Positions 36,300 through 46,400 of a DNA stretch of 64,000 bases are shown here, piece after piece (position 1 is the first letter of the stretch; every line of letters begins with the position of its first letter). Position numbers and translations under genes: made by a program. Below the pieces are notes generated by a model. It was not told where the DNA came from. It saw only the letters and a list, made by a program, of their open reading frames with translations, and made no database searches. The DNA comes from Aureispira anguillae (GTDB taxonomy: Bacteria > Bacteroidota > Bacteroidia > Chitinophagales > Saprospiraceae). The stretch is from the NCBI RefSeq assembly GCF_026000115.1, contig NZ_AP026867.1, forward strand, positions 5,320,001 through 5,384,000. Direction: 5' to 3'.

Positions 36300-38042
36300 A
36301 TGAAGCAGCGAATCACATTATATAGCATTGATGACTTAGAAACCATTGAAGATTATGAAGAAATCGTTTGTATCCGCACAAACAGTTATTATAAATCGAA
36401 TCGTTTCGGCAATTTAATTAGCAAGTGTACGAATCTAGAAGAGCTCTATTTTTTAGAAAGTTATTTTAATGTAACCATTCCGAAAGCCATTCTCCAACTT
36501 CCCAAATTGCACACCTTAGTGTTCAAGGGGGTTGATTTTGATCAAATTTTGCCTTCTATTGGTCAACTAAAAAATTTGAAAACCTTAGGGTTACAAGAGC
36601 ATTTTATTGCCAACTTTCCAAGTTCTTTAGTGGAACTTCCGCTCCTCGAAGAACTAGATCTCAACCATACTAAATTTGACAAAAATTTTCAAGGGTGGCT
36701 TCTGTTAAACGATATAAAAACCTTAAAATACCTCAACCTACTAAATGCCAAATTAGCTACTTTTCCTGTTGAACTTACCAAACACAAGAACTTACAGATT
36801 TTAGCCTTACCCAAAAAGCACTACAATCAGTTAATAAAAAAACATCCTGCTTTTTGTGAACAAATCCCTTACCTCTATAGTCACTCTGTTTTAGAGAAAA
36901 AATACTTTTATAACCTATTAAACATCTGTCGAAAAAATAATTTTGACTGGTCATTTAGGGTTATTTTAATGAACTTATTGGCAGATAATGCATCCAAATT
37001 AGATCGTTTGGCAACCAAGGAACAAATCTTAAAAGTTACGGATGTTAAGTTATTAGAAACCATTCGACTCAAAGCCTTAGAATATTACAACAATAGATGG
37101 GGAAAAAATCCTCTGACTCCATTAAAAGAAAATGCCGTCATTGCTGTTGCGGGAAAACTGGGAATTAATAAAAAGGAGTTGCAAAAAAAATTAAAAGCAT
37201 TAAACATCAAGTACAGTGCTAAAATTACTGAGCAAACCACCCATTTATTACTTGGGCAATTATCAAATGCTGCTTACGAAAAAGCATTGCTAAAAAATAT
37301 TCCCATCTTATCTGAGCAATATGTTCTAGCTTTCATCAATCAACATTCAGAACAGTACCTAGTCGATGATTCAGACGAAAATACAGCGCAAACAGAACAG
37401 GTTGCGCAATTGCTTTTGAGTGGTCAAGACGAAAATATTTTACTCGCATTAGAATTATTCAAGCAAGGAGGTTTTCCCAAAGTATTGTTAACAGAGTTAT
37501 TCATCGCTCACCAACAAACAGAAAACCTTGCTATCCAACGAGAAACGCAACGACTATTTCGTCAATATGGCTCCATTCAGTTAGTGGATCGATTAAAAAA
37601 AGATGAGTATCTTTTTTCTAAATACAGTTCTGAAATCAGCCTTAAGCGCAAACTCAAAAGATTAGAAAAACAAACTGAGTTAGATTGCCTAAAAATTGCT
37701 TGGCACGCTTATAATAGGTATCAAAAAGGAATTACCTACCTTCTAACGGCACTACCGCTAGAAAAAAGCACTTCCCTATTACAACAACTGGTTCAGAACA
37801 ATAAGCTATCTCTTGCTCATATTGGCTTAACAAGTGTTCCTCCAGCTGTTTTTGAATTAGAGAACTTGACGGTATTAGATTTGTCTCATAATCATCAATT
37901 GCATACCATTTCTTTCAAATTACTTACTAAGTTAACCAACTTAGAGCAATTGATCCTAACAGACAATTATAACCTACGAGACAACCATCAATTGCTTCAA
38001 AAAATAGAAGAGCGGCTACCTCAAATCCAAATTCAATTTTAG
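36300..38042 (+). CDS. leucine-rich-repeat protein with central BRCT-like domain
   Basis: The start at 36300 (MKQRITLYSI) is preferred over the upstream ATG at 36231, because that one lies inside the clpC terminator; the product is about 580 residues. N-terminal LRRs: NLEELYFL, KLHTLVFKGV, NLKTLGLQ, LLEELDLN, TLKYLNLL, NLQILALP. A central segment at about residues 275-345 looks BRCT-like (AVIAVAGKLGINKKELQKKLKAL ... TTHLLLGQ ... IPILSEQYVLAFI). This is followed by a helical region and two C-terminal LRRs (LTVLDLSHNHQL, LEQLILTDNYNL). No signal peptide, so cytoplasmic. Function unknown. Confidence 0.75.
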   Translation: MKQRITLYSIDDLETIEDYEEIVCIRTNSYYKSNRFGNLISKCTNLEELYFLESYFNVTIPKAILQLPKLHTLVFKGVDFDQILPSIGQLKNLKTLGLQEHFIANFPSSLVELPLLEELDLNHTKFDKNFQGWLLLNDIKTLKYLNLLNAKLATFPVELTKHKNLQILALPKKHYNQLIKKHPAFCEQIPYLYSHSVLEKKYFYNLLNICRKNNFDWSFRVILMNLLADNASKLDRLATKEQILKVTDVKLLETIRLKALEYYNNRWGKNPLTPLKENAVIAVAGKLGINKKELQKKLKALNIKYSAKITEQTTHLLLGQLSNAAYEKALLKNIPILSEQYVLAFINQHSEQYLVDDSDENTAQTEQVAQLLLSGQDENILLALELFKQGGFPKVLLTELFIAHQQTENLAIQRETQRLFRQYGSIQLVDRLKKDEYLFSKYSSEISLKRKLKRLEKQTELDCLKIAWHAYNRYQKGITYLLTALPLEKSTSLLQQLVQNNKLSLAHIGLTSVPPAVFELENLTVLDLSHNHQLHTISFKLLTKLTNLEQLILTDNYNLRDNHQLLQKIEERLPQIQIQF

Positions 38043-39169
38043 AATAGCTGGTTGATTTCTTCAAAATAACGTGCAATAATAGCTTGTTCGTCAAATTCCT
38101 TCAAGGCCATTTGACGACCATTTGCTCCCATTTTTTGTCGTTGTTCGTCACTCAATTGATACATTTTAATCATGGCATCGGCTAAAGCTTCGGCATTTTT
38201 GATTGGAACTAGGTACCCATTTTCTCCTTCGACAACCGTTTCTCGACAGCCTGCTGTTTGCGTAGTAATAACAGGTTTGCCCATTGCCAAACTTTCTAGC
38301 ATAACTCGTGGAAGTCCCTCTCGATAAGATGGCAGTAAAACAACATCGGCATTCTGCATAATCGATCGCACATCAGAAGATAAACCTAAATAGTTGATGA
38401 TCCCATTACTATGCTGTTCTTCTACTAATTTTCGATCTACTGCCGAGGGGTTTCCTTCGTCTATTCCTCCTACTACCCAAATTTCTACGGCAGCATATTT
38501 CTTTTTGACTTGTTGGGCAGCCTCAAACAACTCTCTCACTCCTTTGTCGTACAACAAACGCCCAACAAATAAATAAACTAGCTTGGTTGTTTCTTTTGTT
38601 TTGGGCAAGGGTTTAAAATAAGAAGTATTAATTCCAGAACCTTTAATCAAAGCTGTTTTTGTTGCAGGACAAAGCCCCAATCGCTCAAATAAAGCTTGAT
38701 CGTCTTGGTTTTGAAAAGCGACGCAATTAGCAGATTTAAATGCAGTCTTGTATAACTTTTTGACGACTTTGTTAACAATTCCCTCTGTCAAAAAACTATA
38801 GCCCAATCCAGTTACTGTTGAAATCGTCTTAACTTTTGCCATCCTTGCAGCAAAGCAACCATAAATATTAGGTTTTATAGTATACTGCAAGACAAGATCC
38901 AGTTGCTTATTTTTATAAATTTTGTACAATTCATAAGTAAATTTTAAATCTTGTACAGGATTTACTCCCTTTCTGCTCAAATGTACAATAGGAACAAAGT
39001 GGCAGCCTGTGGCTTTGATTTTTTCTACAAAATCATCAACTGGAGCTATGGCAAAAACTTCATGCCCTGCCGCTAAAAATGCTTTGACCAATCCCAATCT
39101 AAAATTATAAATATTCCAAGCGGTATTAAGCACGATACCAATTTTCAGTTTCTTTGTCCCTAGACTCAT
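38039..39169 (-). CDS. GT4-family glycosyltransferase
   Basis: The frame opens at 39193; the start at 39169 (MSLGTKKLKIGIVLN) places the Rossmann strand near the N-terminus as usual. The product is 376 residues. It shows the GT-B fold: acceptor half with NIYNFRLGLVKAFLAAGHEV, then a donor half with LVYLFVGRLLYDKGVRELFEA, and the E-x7-E element in SYREGLPRVMLESLAMGKPVI. Closest in character to capsule/O-antigen GT4 enzymes with the GLGYSF motif. It retains sugar configuration; donor unknown. The stop overlaps the converging LRR gene by 4 bp. Confidence 0.88.
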   Translation of the reverse strand: MSLGTKKLKIGIVLNTAWNIYNFRLGLVKAFLAAGHEVFAIAPVDDFVEKIKATGCHFVPIVHLSRKGVNPVQDLKFTYELYKIYKNKQLDLVLQYTIKPNIYGCFAARMAKVKTISTVTGLGYSFLTEGIVNKVVKKLYKTAFKSANCVAFQNQDDQALFERLGLCPATKTALIKGSGINTSYFKPLPKTKETTKLVYLFVGRLLYDKGVRELFEAAQQVKKKYAAVEIWVVGGIDEGNPSAVDRKLVEEQHSNGIINYLGLSSDVRSIMQNADVVLLPSYREGLPRVMLESLAMGKPVITTQTAGCRETVVEGENGYLVPIKNAEALADAMIKMYQLSDEQRQKMGANGRQMALKEFDEQAIIARYFEEINQLF

Positions 39170-39309
39170 TTGTTTTTTTGTTGTAAATGCCAACTAAAAT
39201 GCATTATAATGATTGAGGTTAAATCTTTTTAGTTCTTTTTTAGTTTTTGCCAAAAATTTAAAAAATTGATGAACTTCTAAAAGTTAATGTTTAGTGGATA
39301 ATATTTACT

Positions 39310-39317
39310 TATCTTTG
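39310..39317 (+). promoter_or_regulatory. possible -7 box of the polytopic membrane protein gene
   Basis: TATCTTTG matches the TAnnTTTG box about 50 nt before the start at 39368. A proper TTTG at 19-21 nt upstream is missing, so this is a weak call. Confidence 0.35.
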
Positions 39318-39367
39318 TGGCTTAACATTCTACAAACCTTCGGACACAAAATACAGCTTTATCCAGT

Positions 39368-40723
39368 ATGTTTTTACTTGTGTGGCAAATACTTTTTACG
39401 AAAGACTTCATATTATTACCCTTCTTTTTAATAATGTGGTTTCTAATTTTTTATTTCTACAGAAATAGAAAATACAAAAATAGTATCCTAAAGAAATATT
39501 TTTTACCCGCTTTAGGCTTGCGTCTATTAGGAGCTGTTTTGACGGCCTTAATGTATCAATATTATTATGGATATGGCGACACTTTTTTTTATTTTTTTGG
39601 TGCTAGAGACATTTATAACGCCTTGCTTAACAGCCCTCAAACAGCTTATGAAATTTTAGCTGTAGATTATCACAAATGGTCCCTTAACACCTATAATTCC
39701 GTTACGTTACGAGGTTTCTTTATGCACCCCAAAGAAGCCATGGTTATTCGACTAGCAGGTATTGTTAGCCCCATAGGCTTGGGTTCTTATATTGGTACTT
39801 CCTTTGCTTTAACTGTTTTTAGTTTTTTAGGCTGTTGGGCCTTGTATCGGGTCTTTTATGATATAAGCCCACATTTGCATTGGCCACTAGCATTGGCTGT
39901 TTTATTCTTGCCTTCTATGTGGTTTTGGAGTACTGGAATTATGAAAGATTCTATTGTAATTGGGGCACTAGGATTTTTTGTAAATGGCATTTATTATAGC
40001 ATCATCAGCAAGAGAAAAAAGATCCTGCGTTCTATTTTCTTTATTATAATGGGCATTTATTTGATGAAGAATATCAAGGTTTATGTACTTGCCGCCATTT
40101 TTCCAGCAACTGTTGTTTGGATCTTTTTTATGTTTAAAGAGCGTATTAAAAACGATAATTTACGAAAACTTGCCACTCCTCTATTCTTTGGAATAGGCAC
40201 CTTAGGGGGCGCTGTGGCTATACAACAATTAGGAGCTGTATTTTCAGAATATACCTTTGAAGGATTTATGGAGGAAGCTGCAAAAATGCAATGGTGGTTA
40301 AAATTGAGTACCGAACGAGACAATGGTACAGGTTATGATTTAGGAACCTTAGATCCCTCCTTTTGGGGGCTCATTAGCACCTTTCCCAAAGCCGTTAATG
40401 TAGCTTTGTTTCGCCCCTATCCATGGGAAGCCACAAAAATAATTGTACTTCCTTCGGCTGCCGAGGCTTTATTTACCTTGGGGCTAACGGTCTATGTCTT
40501 TTTTAAAGTGGGAATCTCTAAGACTTTAATTTCAATTCTAAGCGACCCCGTCATACTATTCTGTCTTATTTTTGCTATTATTTTTGCATTTGCAGTAGGA
40601 TTTACTTCCTTCAATTTTGGAGCTTTAGCCCGATATAAAATCCCCTGTTTGCCTTTTTATTATATTGCTATGATTCTACTGTTAGACAAAGTTCGCAAAC
40701 CGACCAAAGCAGCCCTTCCTTAA
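39368..40723 (+). CDS. polytopic membrane protein, glycan-polymer-related (unassigned)
   Basis: A protein of 451 residues with about ten hydrophobic helices (for example 2-28, 43-60, 145-165, 175-195, 210-230, 236-255, 370-390, 398-420, 428-443). A long extracytoplasmic loop includes YYYGYGDTFFYFFGARDIYN. The pattern resembles membrane glycosyltransferases or EpsG/Wzy-like proteins. A position between a GT4 enzyme and a NodB deacetylase supports a role in surface polysaccharide. The loop's GYGDTFFYF with an early acidic residue is reminiscent of GT-C enzymes, but no firm family match can be claimed. Confidence 0.6.
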   Translation: MFLLVWQILFTKDFILLPFFLIMWFLIFYFYRNRKYKNSILKKYFLPALGLRLLGAVLTALMYQYYYGYGDTFFYFFGARDIYNALLNSPQTAYEILAVDYHKWSLNTYNSVTLRGFFMHPKEAMVIRLAGIVSPIGLGSYIGTSFALTVFSFLGCWALYRVFYDISPHLHWPLALAVLFLPSMWFWSTGIMKDSIVIGALGFFVNGIYYSIISKRKKILRSIFFIIMGIYLMKNIKVYVLAAIFPATVVWIFFMFKERIKNDNLRKLATPLFFGIGTLGGAVAIQQLGAVFSEYTFEGFMEEAAKMQWWLKLSTERDNGTGYDLGTLDPSFWGLISTFPKAVNVALFRPYPWEATKIIVLPSAAEALFTLGLTVYVFFKVGISKTLISILSDPVILFCLIFAIIFAFAVGFTSFNFGALARYKIPCLPFYYIAMILLLDKVRKPTKAALP

Positions 40724-40724
40724 T

Positions 40725-41345
40725 TTACTGGGGAATTGCCTCAAAGACAAAGCCCCTTTCGTTATAATAAGCTAATAATTTGGGCAATACATACCTTAGG
40801 CGTTCCCAAGCTTTTTTACTATCGTGCAGTACAATAACAGATCCATTGGAAGCATGCTTAAGGATATTTTGCCAACAATCTTCTCCCGAAATATTAGGGT
40901 CAAAATCGCCTGCGATGACATCCCACATAACAATTTTATACTGCTTTTTTAAAGCCCTTGCTTGTCTCCAACTAAGCCGCCCGTATGGAGGACGAAATAA
41001 ATTCGTTTGGATTTCATCTTGGCAACGAGCAACATTCTCTAAATATTTTTTTTTAGAACATGTCCAGCCATTTAAATGATTAAAGGTATGATTGCCAACG
41101 CTATGCCCTTCTGTTAATAACTGTTGGTAAATCATGGGATTTTTTTGAACATTTGCCCCAACACAAAAAAACGTTGCTTTAGCATTATAACGTCTTAATT
41201 CTTCCAATACCCAAGGCGTTATCATAGGAATTGGACCATCATCAAACGTAATAAAAAGCTTTTTGGAAGTTGTTGCTTCCATTCTCCATAGATAACTCGG
41301 AAACAACCATTGAATCCATTTAGAAGTATAGACAGGATAATACAT
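40725..41345 (-). CDS. NodB-type polysaccharide deacetylase
   Basis: A protein of 206 residues with all five family motifs: TFDDGP (33-38, catalytic base D35 and metal D36), H86-x3-H90 in GNHTFNH, RPPYGRLS (118-125), WDVIAGDFDP (141-150) and LHDS (173-176). It removes N- or O-acetyl groups from carbohydrate polymers (peptidoglycan, chitin-like or exopolysaccharide). There is no cleavable signal peptide, only a weakly hydrophobic start (YLWRM), so it may be cytoplasmic or membrane attached. Its stop adjoins that of the converging membrane protein. Confidence 0.92.
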   Translation of the reverse strand: MYYPVYTSKWIQWLFPSYLWRMEATTSKKLFITFDDGPIPMITPWVLEELRRYNAKATFFCVGANVQKNPMIYQQLLTEGHSVGNHTFNHLNGWTCSKKKYLENVARCQDEIQTNLFRPPYGRLSWRQARALKKQYKIVMWDVIAGDFDPNISGEDCWQNILKHASNGSVIVLHDSKKAWERLRYVLPKLLAYYNERGFVFEAIPQ

Positions 41346-41501
41346 TTGGGTACAATAATTTGATTCATTTCTTTATAAAATTGCCACATTATAGCAATCC
41401 CCTATTAATTCCCAACTAAAGAATTACATTACTTTGTGGGAAAACCAATGGCTCACATAGTAGCAACGCAACTAATCGCATAAGATCTAAATACCCTAAT
41501 T

Positions 41502-41801
41502 TTATTTTAAAGTCATAGTAAACTCAACCACGGCTTTAATCTCTTCTTCAGACATGATTCCCTTGAACTTGGGCATAATATTCTTTCCATTGGTCACTAC
41601 TTCTATTCGTTGTGCAACATTTAATGGAGAAGAAGACAAATCTTTTGCTCCATTCATTCCCATTTTTCCATCTGTTCCATGACAAACTAAGCAGCGTGTT
41701 TTATAAATTTCTACTCCCGAAACTTCTTTTGGACTACTCTCGCAAGAAGTGCAGTTCCATAAAAAAAAACTTAATATAACTAAAACGCTTATGATTCTCA
41801 T
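41502..41801 (-). CDS. monoheme cytochrome c lipoprotein
   Basis: A protein of 99 residues. A lipoprotein signal (SFFLWNC, lipidated Cys at 17 or 20) is followed by one c-type haem site C37-x2-C40-H41 (CLVCHGTDGKMGMNGAKDL) and a probable distal Met near 76 (NIMPKFKG). The final helix contains EEEIKAVVEFTM. It is a small cytochrome c553/c6-like electron carrier on the outer face of a membrane. No oxidase subunits are adjacent. Confidence 0.92.
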   Translation of the reverse strand: MRIISVLVILSFFLWNCTSCESSPKEVSGVEIYKTRCLVCHGTDGKMGMNGAKDLSSSPLNVAQRIEVVTNGKNIMPKFKGIMSEEEIKAVVEFTMTLK

Positions 41802-41973
41802 CTTTTTTATGATTATGCGGGAACTCTTATCCTCTGTTCCACATTATTTATTATATTAGGTATACCAACAATGATTCAATATTCATCGATATCTAAGTAC
41901 AAAAATATCAAAAAGGCTGGATATTTTCCAGGTTAATCTTAATTAATAACCACTCTCAAACAACACTATACTT

Positions 41974-42963
41974 ATGTCAGTATTCTTCATTGCCATGCTC
42001 ATTATTTTTCTTTTCTTTTTCTTCTCTACGGTCAAGGTAGTTCAAGAAAAATCAGCAAAAATAGTACAGCGCCTAGGTAGCTTTAATCGAATTTTACATC
42101 CAGGAATCAATTTCTGTGTTCCTCTGCTAGAAAATATTGCTGGTACTGTTAACTTAAAAGTTCAACAGTTAGATATTCACATTGAAACCAAAACAAAGGA
42201 TGATGTATTTGTTAAGTTACAAGTTTCTGTTCATGTTCAAATTATGAAAAGCAAAGTAAGAGAAGCATTTTATGAATTGGACGACCCATATAGCCAAATT
42301 TCGTCTTACATTTTTGATACCGTTCGTGCAGAAGTTCCTAAACTAGAATTAGACGATGTATTTGCTCGTAAGGATGATATTGCGACTGCCGTAAAAACCG
42401 AACTTTCTGAGCACATGGAAAAATATGGTTATAGCATTGTACAAACCCTGATTACAGATATTGACCCTGATGCTTTAGTAAAAGAGTCTATGAACCGTAT
42501 TAATGCTGCTAAACGTAACAAAGAGGCCATCTCTGAAGATGCAGAAGGTCGTAAAATTGCAAAAATCAAAGATGCAGAAGCTGATAAAGAATCCAAACGT
42601 TTGCAGGGAGAGGGGGTAGCAGATCAACGTTTAGCTATTATTAAAGGTTTTGCAGACTCTGTAGAGGACTTTAGCAACACTTTAAACGATGTTTCTCCTA
42701 TCGAAATCATGCAATTTGTATTGCTCACCCAACACTATGATACCATCAAGGAAATCGGAGAGAAAAACAGCTCTATCATCGTTCCTTATTCTCCAGGTAA
42801 TCTGCAAAACTTGCAGCAGCAATTAATGGAAGGAAACCTTATGGCCGATGAGATTAACAGACTCAGTAAGGAGCGTACAAAAATTCCTACGTCTCAAAAG
42901 ACTTTTGCGCAAAAAGAGCAATCAATTTTAGATATTGATAAAAATATTTCGGACGGCTTATAA
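41974..42963 (+). CDS. SPFH/Band 7 (stomatin-like) membrane protein
   Basis: A protein of 329 residues with an N-terminal membrane hairpin (2-21). An SPFH domain follows at about 25-200 (VQEKSAKIVQRLGSFNRILHPGINFCVPLLENI; DDVFVKLQVSVHVQI; DDPYSQISSYIFDTVRAEV). Then comes a helical coiled coil (RNKEAISEDAEGRKIAKIKDAEADKESKRLQGEG) and a C-terminal Gln/Glu-rich tail. The family forms ring oligomers in membrane microdomains and often partners with NfeD proteases; no NfeD gene is adjacent here. Confidence 0.93.
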   Translation: MSVFFIAMLIIFLFFFFSTVKVVQEKSAKIVQRLGSFNRILHPGINFCVPLLENIAGTVNLKVQQLDIHIETKTKDDVFVKLQVSVHVQIMKSKVREAFYELDDPYSQISSYIFDTVRAEVPKLELDDVFARKDDIATAVKTELSEHMEKYGYSIVQTLITDIDPDALVKESMNRINAAKRNKEAISEDAEGRKIAKIKDAEADKESKRLQGEGVADQRLAIIKGFADSVEDFSNTLNDVSPIEIMQFVLLTQHYDTIKEIGEKNSSIIVPYSPGNLQNLQQQLMEGNLMADEINRLSKERTKIPTSQKTFAQKEQSILDIDKNISDGL

Positions 42964-42987
42964 TCTCAATTGCCTCCTAAAGTATTG

Positions 42988-43030
42988 AAGAGGATATTGT
43001 AACGACTGTTGCAATATCCTCTTTTTTTTT
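42988..43030 (+). terminator. intrinsic terminator of the stomatin gene
   Basis: A 12-bp stem (42988-42999 with 43012-43023), extendable by AAC/GTT, then a run of nine or more T. Confidence 0.88.
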
Positions 43031-43484
43031 GACGCTCTCTCCTCCTCCCCTCCTATTCACGCTTAAAAATGAAAAATTTAAAAAATCACAATACCCTTAC
43101 TATTAGATGACTATTTAGATACAATAAAGCGATGAAGTATCTTTCTGATTAAATACTCCTAAACTAAATGCTGTAGTTTACACAAGTCTTTACATAAAAA
43201 AAAACAAAATATTAGTATTTACATTAAGTACTAGCCAAAAAAAACAAAAAAATTCCCTGTCACAGTTTATTGTTTTTTAATTATTGTCGAAATATTATTA
43301 CTCCTTAATGACAAACAAGCAACCCTTTCATTATCAACCCAATCCCTTTAAAAATCAAGTTTAGAGCCTTTTTTGCTTTGTCATATTTACATTTTTAGAT
43401 TGAACTTCTGCACAGAAGTTGTTAATTTTGTTTGTCCTAAAAAATAATTTTTCAATCTATTTATCACTAATTTACTTTAATTAC
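43031..43484. other. intergenic region before the FN3 surface protein
   Basis: An AT-rich region of about 450 bp with no ORF beyond the preferred start of the next gene. No canonical promoter with correct spacing was found. Confidence 0.4.
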
Positions 43485-46400
43485 ATGAAAGAAATTTTAA
43501 TGTTTTTTTTAGCGTATTTTCTCCTGAGTACGCTTTCTTATGCGCAGCCCTGCCCTGGGCCTGTCACCCCTACCTATTCCGAAGATTTTACCACATTCCT
43601 AGATCCTTGTTGGTCAGAAGCTCAAGGAAGATTAGCGACTAGCACAAGCTTATCAGGTACTAGTTCTAGCTGGACTTCTGATGGTTTTGCCAATTCAGGA
43701 TCAACTGGTGCTGCAAAAATCAATCTATATGGCACTTCTGCCGATGAATGGTTGCTTAGCCCAAGTATTGATCTTGGTACAGCCGCTACTTCTTATCAAT
43801 TAGAATTTGATATTGCTTTAACAGATTGGAACAATACCTCCGTAACAACACTAGGTGCTGACGATACCATCGCTGTTGTTATCTCTACCGATAATGGAGC
43901 TACTTGGGAAAAGGCAAATATCCTACAACATTGGTTAGCAGGTTCTGAACCAAGTCATACTGGTGAGCGTATTGTAATTAATCTAGCCGCTTATACAGGG
44001 CTTGTTAAAATTGGTTTCTATACTGCTTCTTCTTCTACTAATGCAGATAACGATGTTTTTATTGACAACTTTGTCGTAACAAATCTTGCTAGCTGTGCTG
44101 CTCCTTCTGCTCTAACGGCTACCAATATTACTTCTACCTCGGTTGATTTTTCTTGGACAGAAAATGGTACCGCTACTTCTTGGGAAGTAGAATATGGTGC
44201 ACAAGGTTTTACTCAAGGTTCTGGTACTGCTGCCGTAACTAGTAACAATCCTGAGAGCATTGCAGCTTTAAGCGCTAACACCTCTTATGACTTTTATGTT
44301 AGAGCGATTTGTGGTGCTGGCGACTCTAGTGCTTGGGTAGGACCTTTTGTTCTTACAACACCATGTCCAACATCTTATACACCTACTTATTCTGAAGACT
44401 TTACTACGTTCTTAGATGCTTGTTGGTCAGAAGCTCAAGGAAGACTTGCCACTAGTACAACGTTAACGGGTACAACTTCTAGTTGGACCAATGACGGTTT
44501 CAGTAATGCAGGTACAACTGGTGCTGCTAGAATGGAAATATACAGCACGACTAGAGATGAGTGGTTGATTAGCCCTAGCATTGATTTGGGAACTGCTGCA
44601 ACTTCTTATCAATTGGAATTTGATATTGCATTAACCCATTGGAATAGTACAGCTGCTGGTACCTTAGGGGCTGATGATACCATTGCAGTTGTTATTTCTA
44701 CTGATAATGGAGCTACTTGGGAAAAAGCAAACATCCTACAACATTGGTTAGCAGGTGGTGAGCCTAGTACTACTGGTGACCACATCGTCATCAACTTATC
44801 TGCTTATACAGGTGTTGTTAAATTTGGTTTTTATGCTGCTTCTTCAGTTTCTAACGAAGACAATAATGTTTATATCGATAACTTTTTAGTTACAAACCTT
44901 GCTAGCTGTGCTGCTCCTTCTGCTTTAACAGCTTCTAATATCACTACGACTACTGCTGATTTAGCTTGGACGGAAAATGGTACGGCTACTTCTTGGCAAA
45001 TTGAATATGGTGCATTAGGCTTTACACAAGGTACAGGTACTACTGCTCTTGCTGGAAGCAACCCTCATAACCAAACAGGTTTGATGCCTAGCAGCGACTA
45101 TCAATTTTATGTTAGAGCGATTTGTGGTGCTGGTGATTCTAGTGCTTGGGCTGGTCCATTTAACTTCCAAACGGCTTGTGGTGCTATTGTTGCCCCATGG
45201 ACTGAATCATTTAGTGGTGGTTTGCCCAACTGTTGGACAGACAGAGGAAACGACGCTTATATCTTTAATACAAGTGCTGCTTATGGTGCTGCTGTTGCTG
45301 GTGATTATACCGCTGGTGGAGGTACCAACTATGCATGGGTTGACGGTTCTGGTGCTACTGGAACATTTGATACCTTAACAACTCCTCTGATTGATATTTC
45401 GGGGCTAGCTACACCACACTTGTGCTTTGGTTTGTTTAGTAACAACATCAATGATGCAGGCAACAACACCATTATGATCGAATTCTTTGATGGTGCTGCT
45501 TGGAATCTATTGGCTACGTTCCAACAAAACTTAGGTCCAGCATGGGCTCCACTTAGCTATGATCTTTCTAGCTATACAGTTACAGGTAATACGCAAGTAA
45601 GATTTATTATCAATACCAATTCTACAGGTGATGCTTATAACAATGATATTCTAATTGATGAAGTGAGTATGAACAATGGAGGTTGTCCTCAGTTCTGTAT
45701 TGCTCCATCTGCTTTAGGTATTGCCAACTTGCTTCAAACTACTGTAGATTTAAATTGGACAGAAAATGGTGCCGCTACTTCTTGGCAGGTAGAATATGGT
45801 GCTCAAGGTTTTGCTCAAGGTTCTGGTACTGCTGTTGTTACAGCAACCAACCCACATAGCTTGACGGGTCTAACCGATAATACTTCTTATGATTTTTATG
45901 TTAGAGCAATTTGTGGTGGTGGTGACTCTAGTTTGTGGGTAGGACCATTTAACTTTACTACACTAGCAAACTGTCCATTCCCTTCTGCTTTAACAGCAAC
46001 GAATATTACTCCTACTTCTGCTGATTTAGGTTGGACAGAAAATGGTACCGCTACTTCTTGGCAAGTAGAATATGGTACACAAGGCTTTGCGCAAGGTTCT
46101 GGTACTGCTGTTGTTACTGGAAACAACCCTGAGAACATTACCGCTCTAGCTTCTAATACCAACTATAGCTTTTATGTAAGAGCAATTTGTGGTGCTGGTG
46201 ATTCTAGTGCTTGGGTTGGACCATTTAACTTTGCTACTCCTTGTGCTTTAGTTCCTGGTGATACTCCTGACGATGCGATTATGGTAACTAGCCTTCCATA
46301 CAGCACAACAGGTAAAACAGATTCTTGTTATATGGATTCTAGAGGAAATGCCAGTGCAGATGTTTGGTATCAATACATTCTTGCTCCATGTACTGATTCT

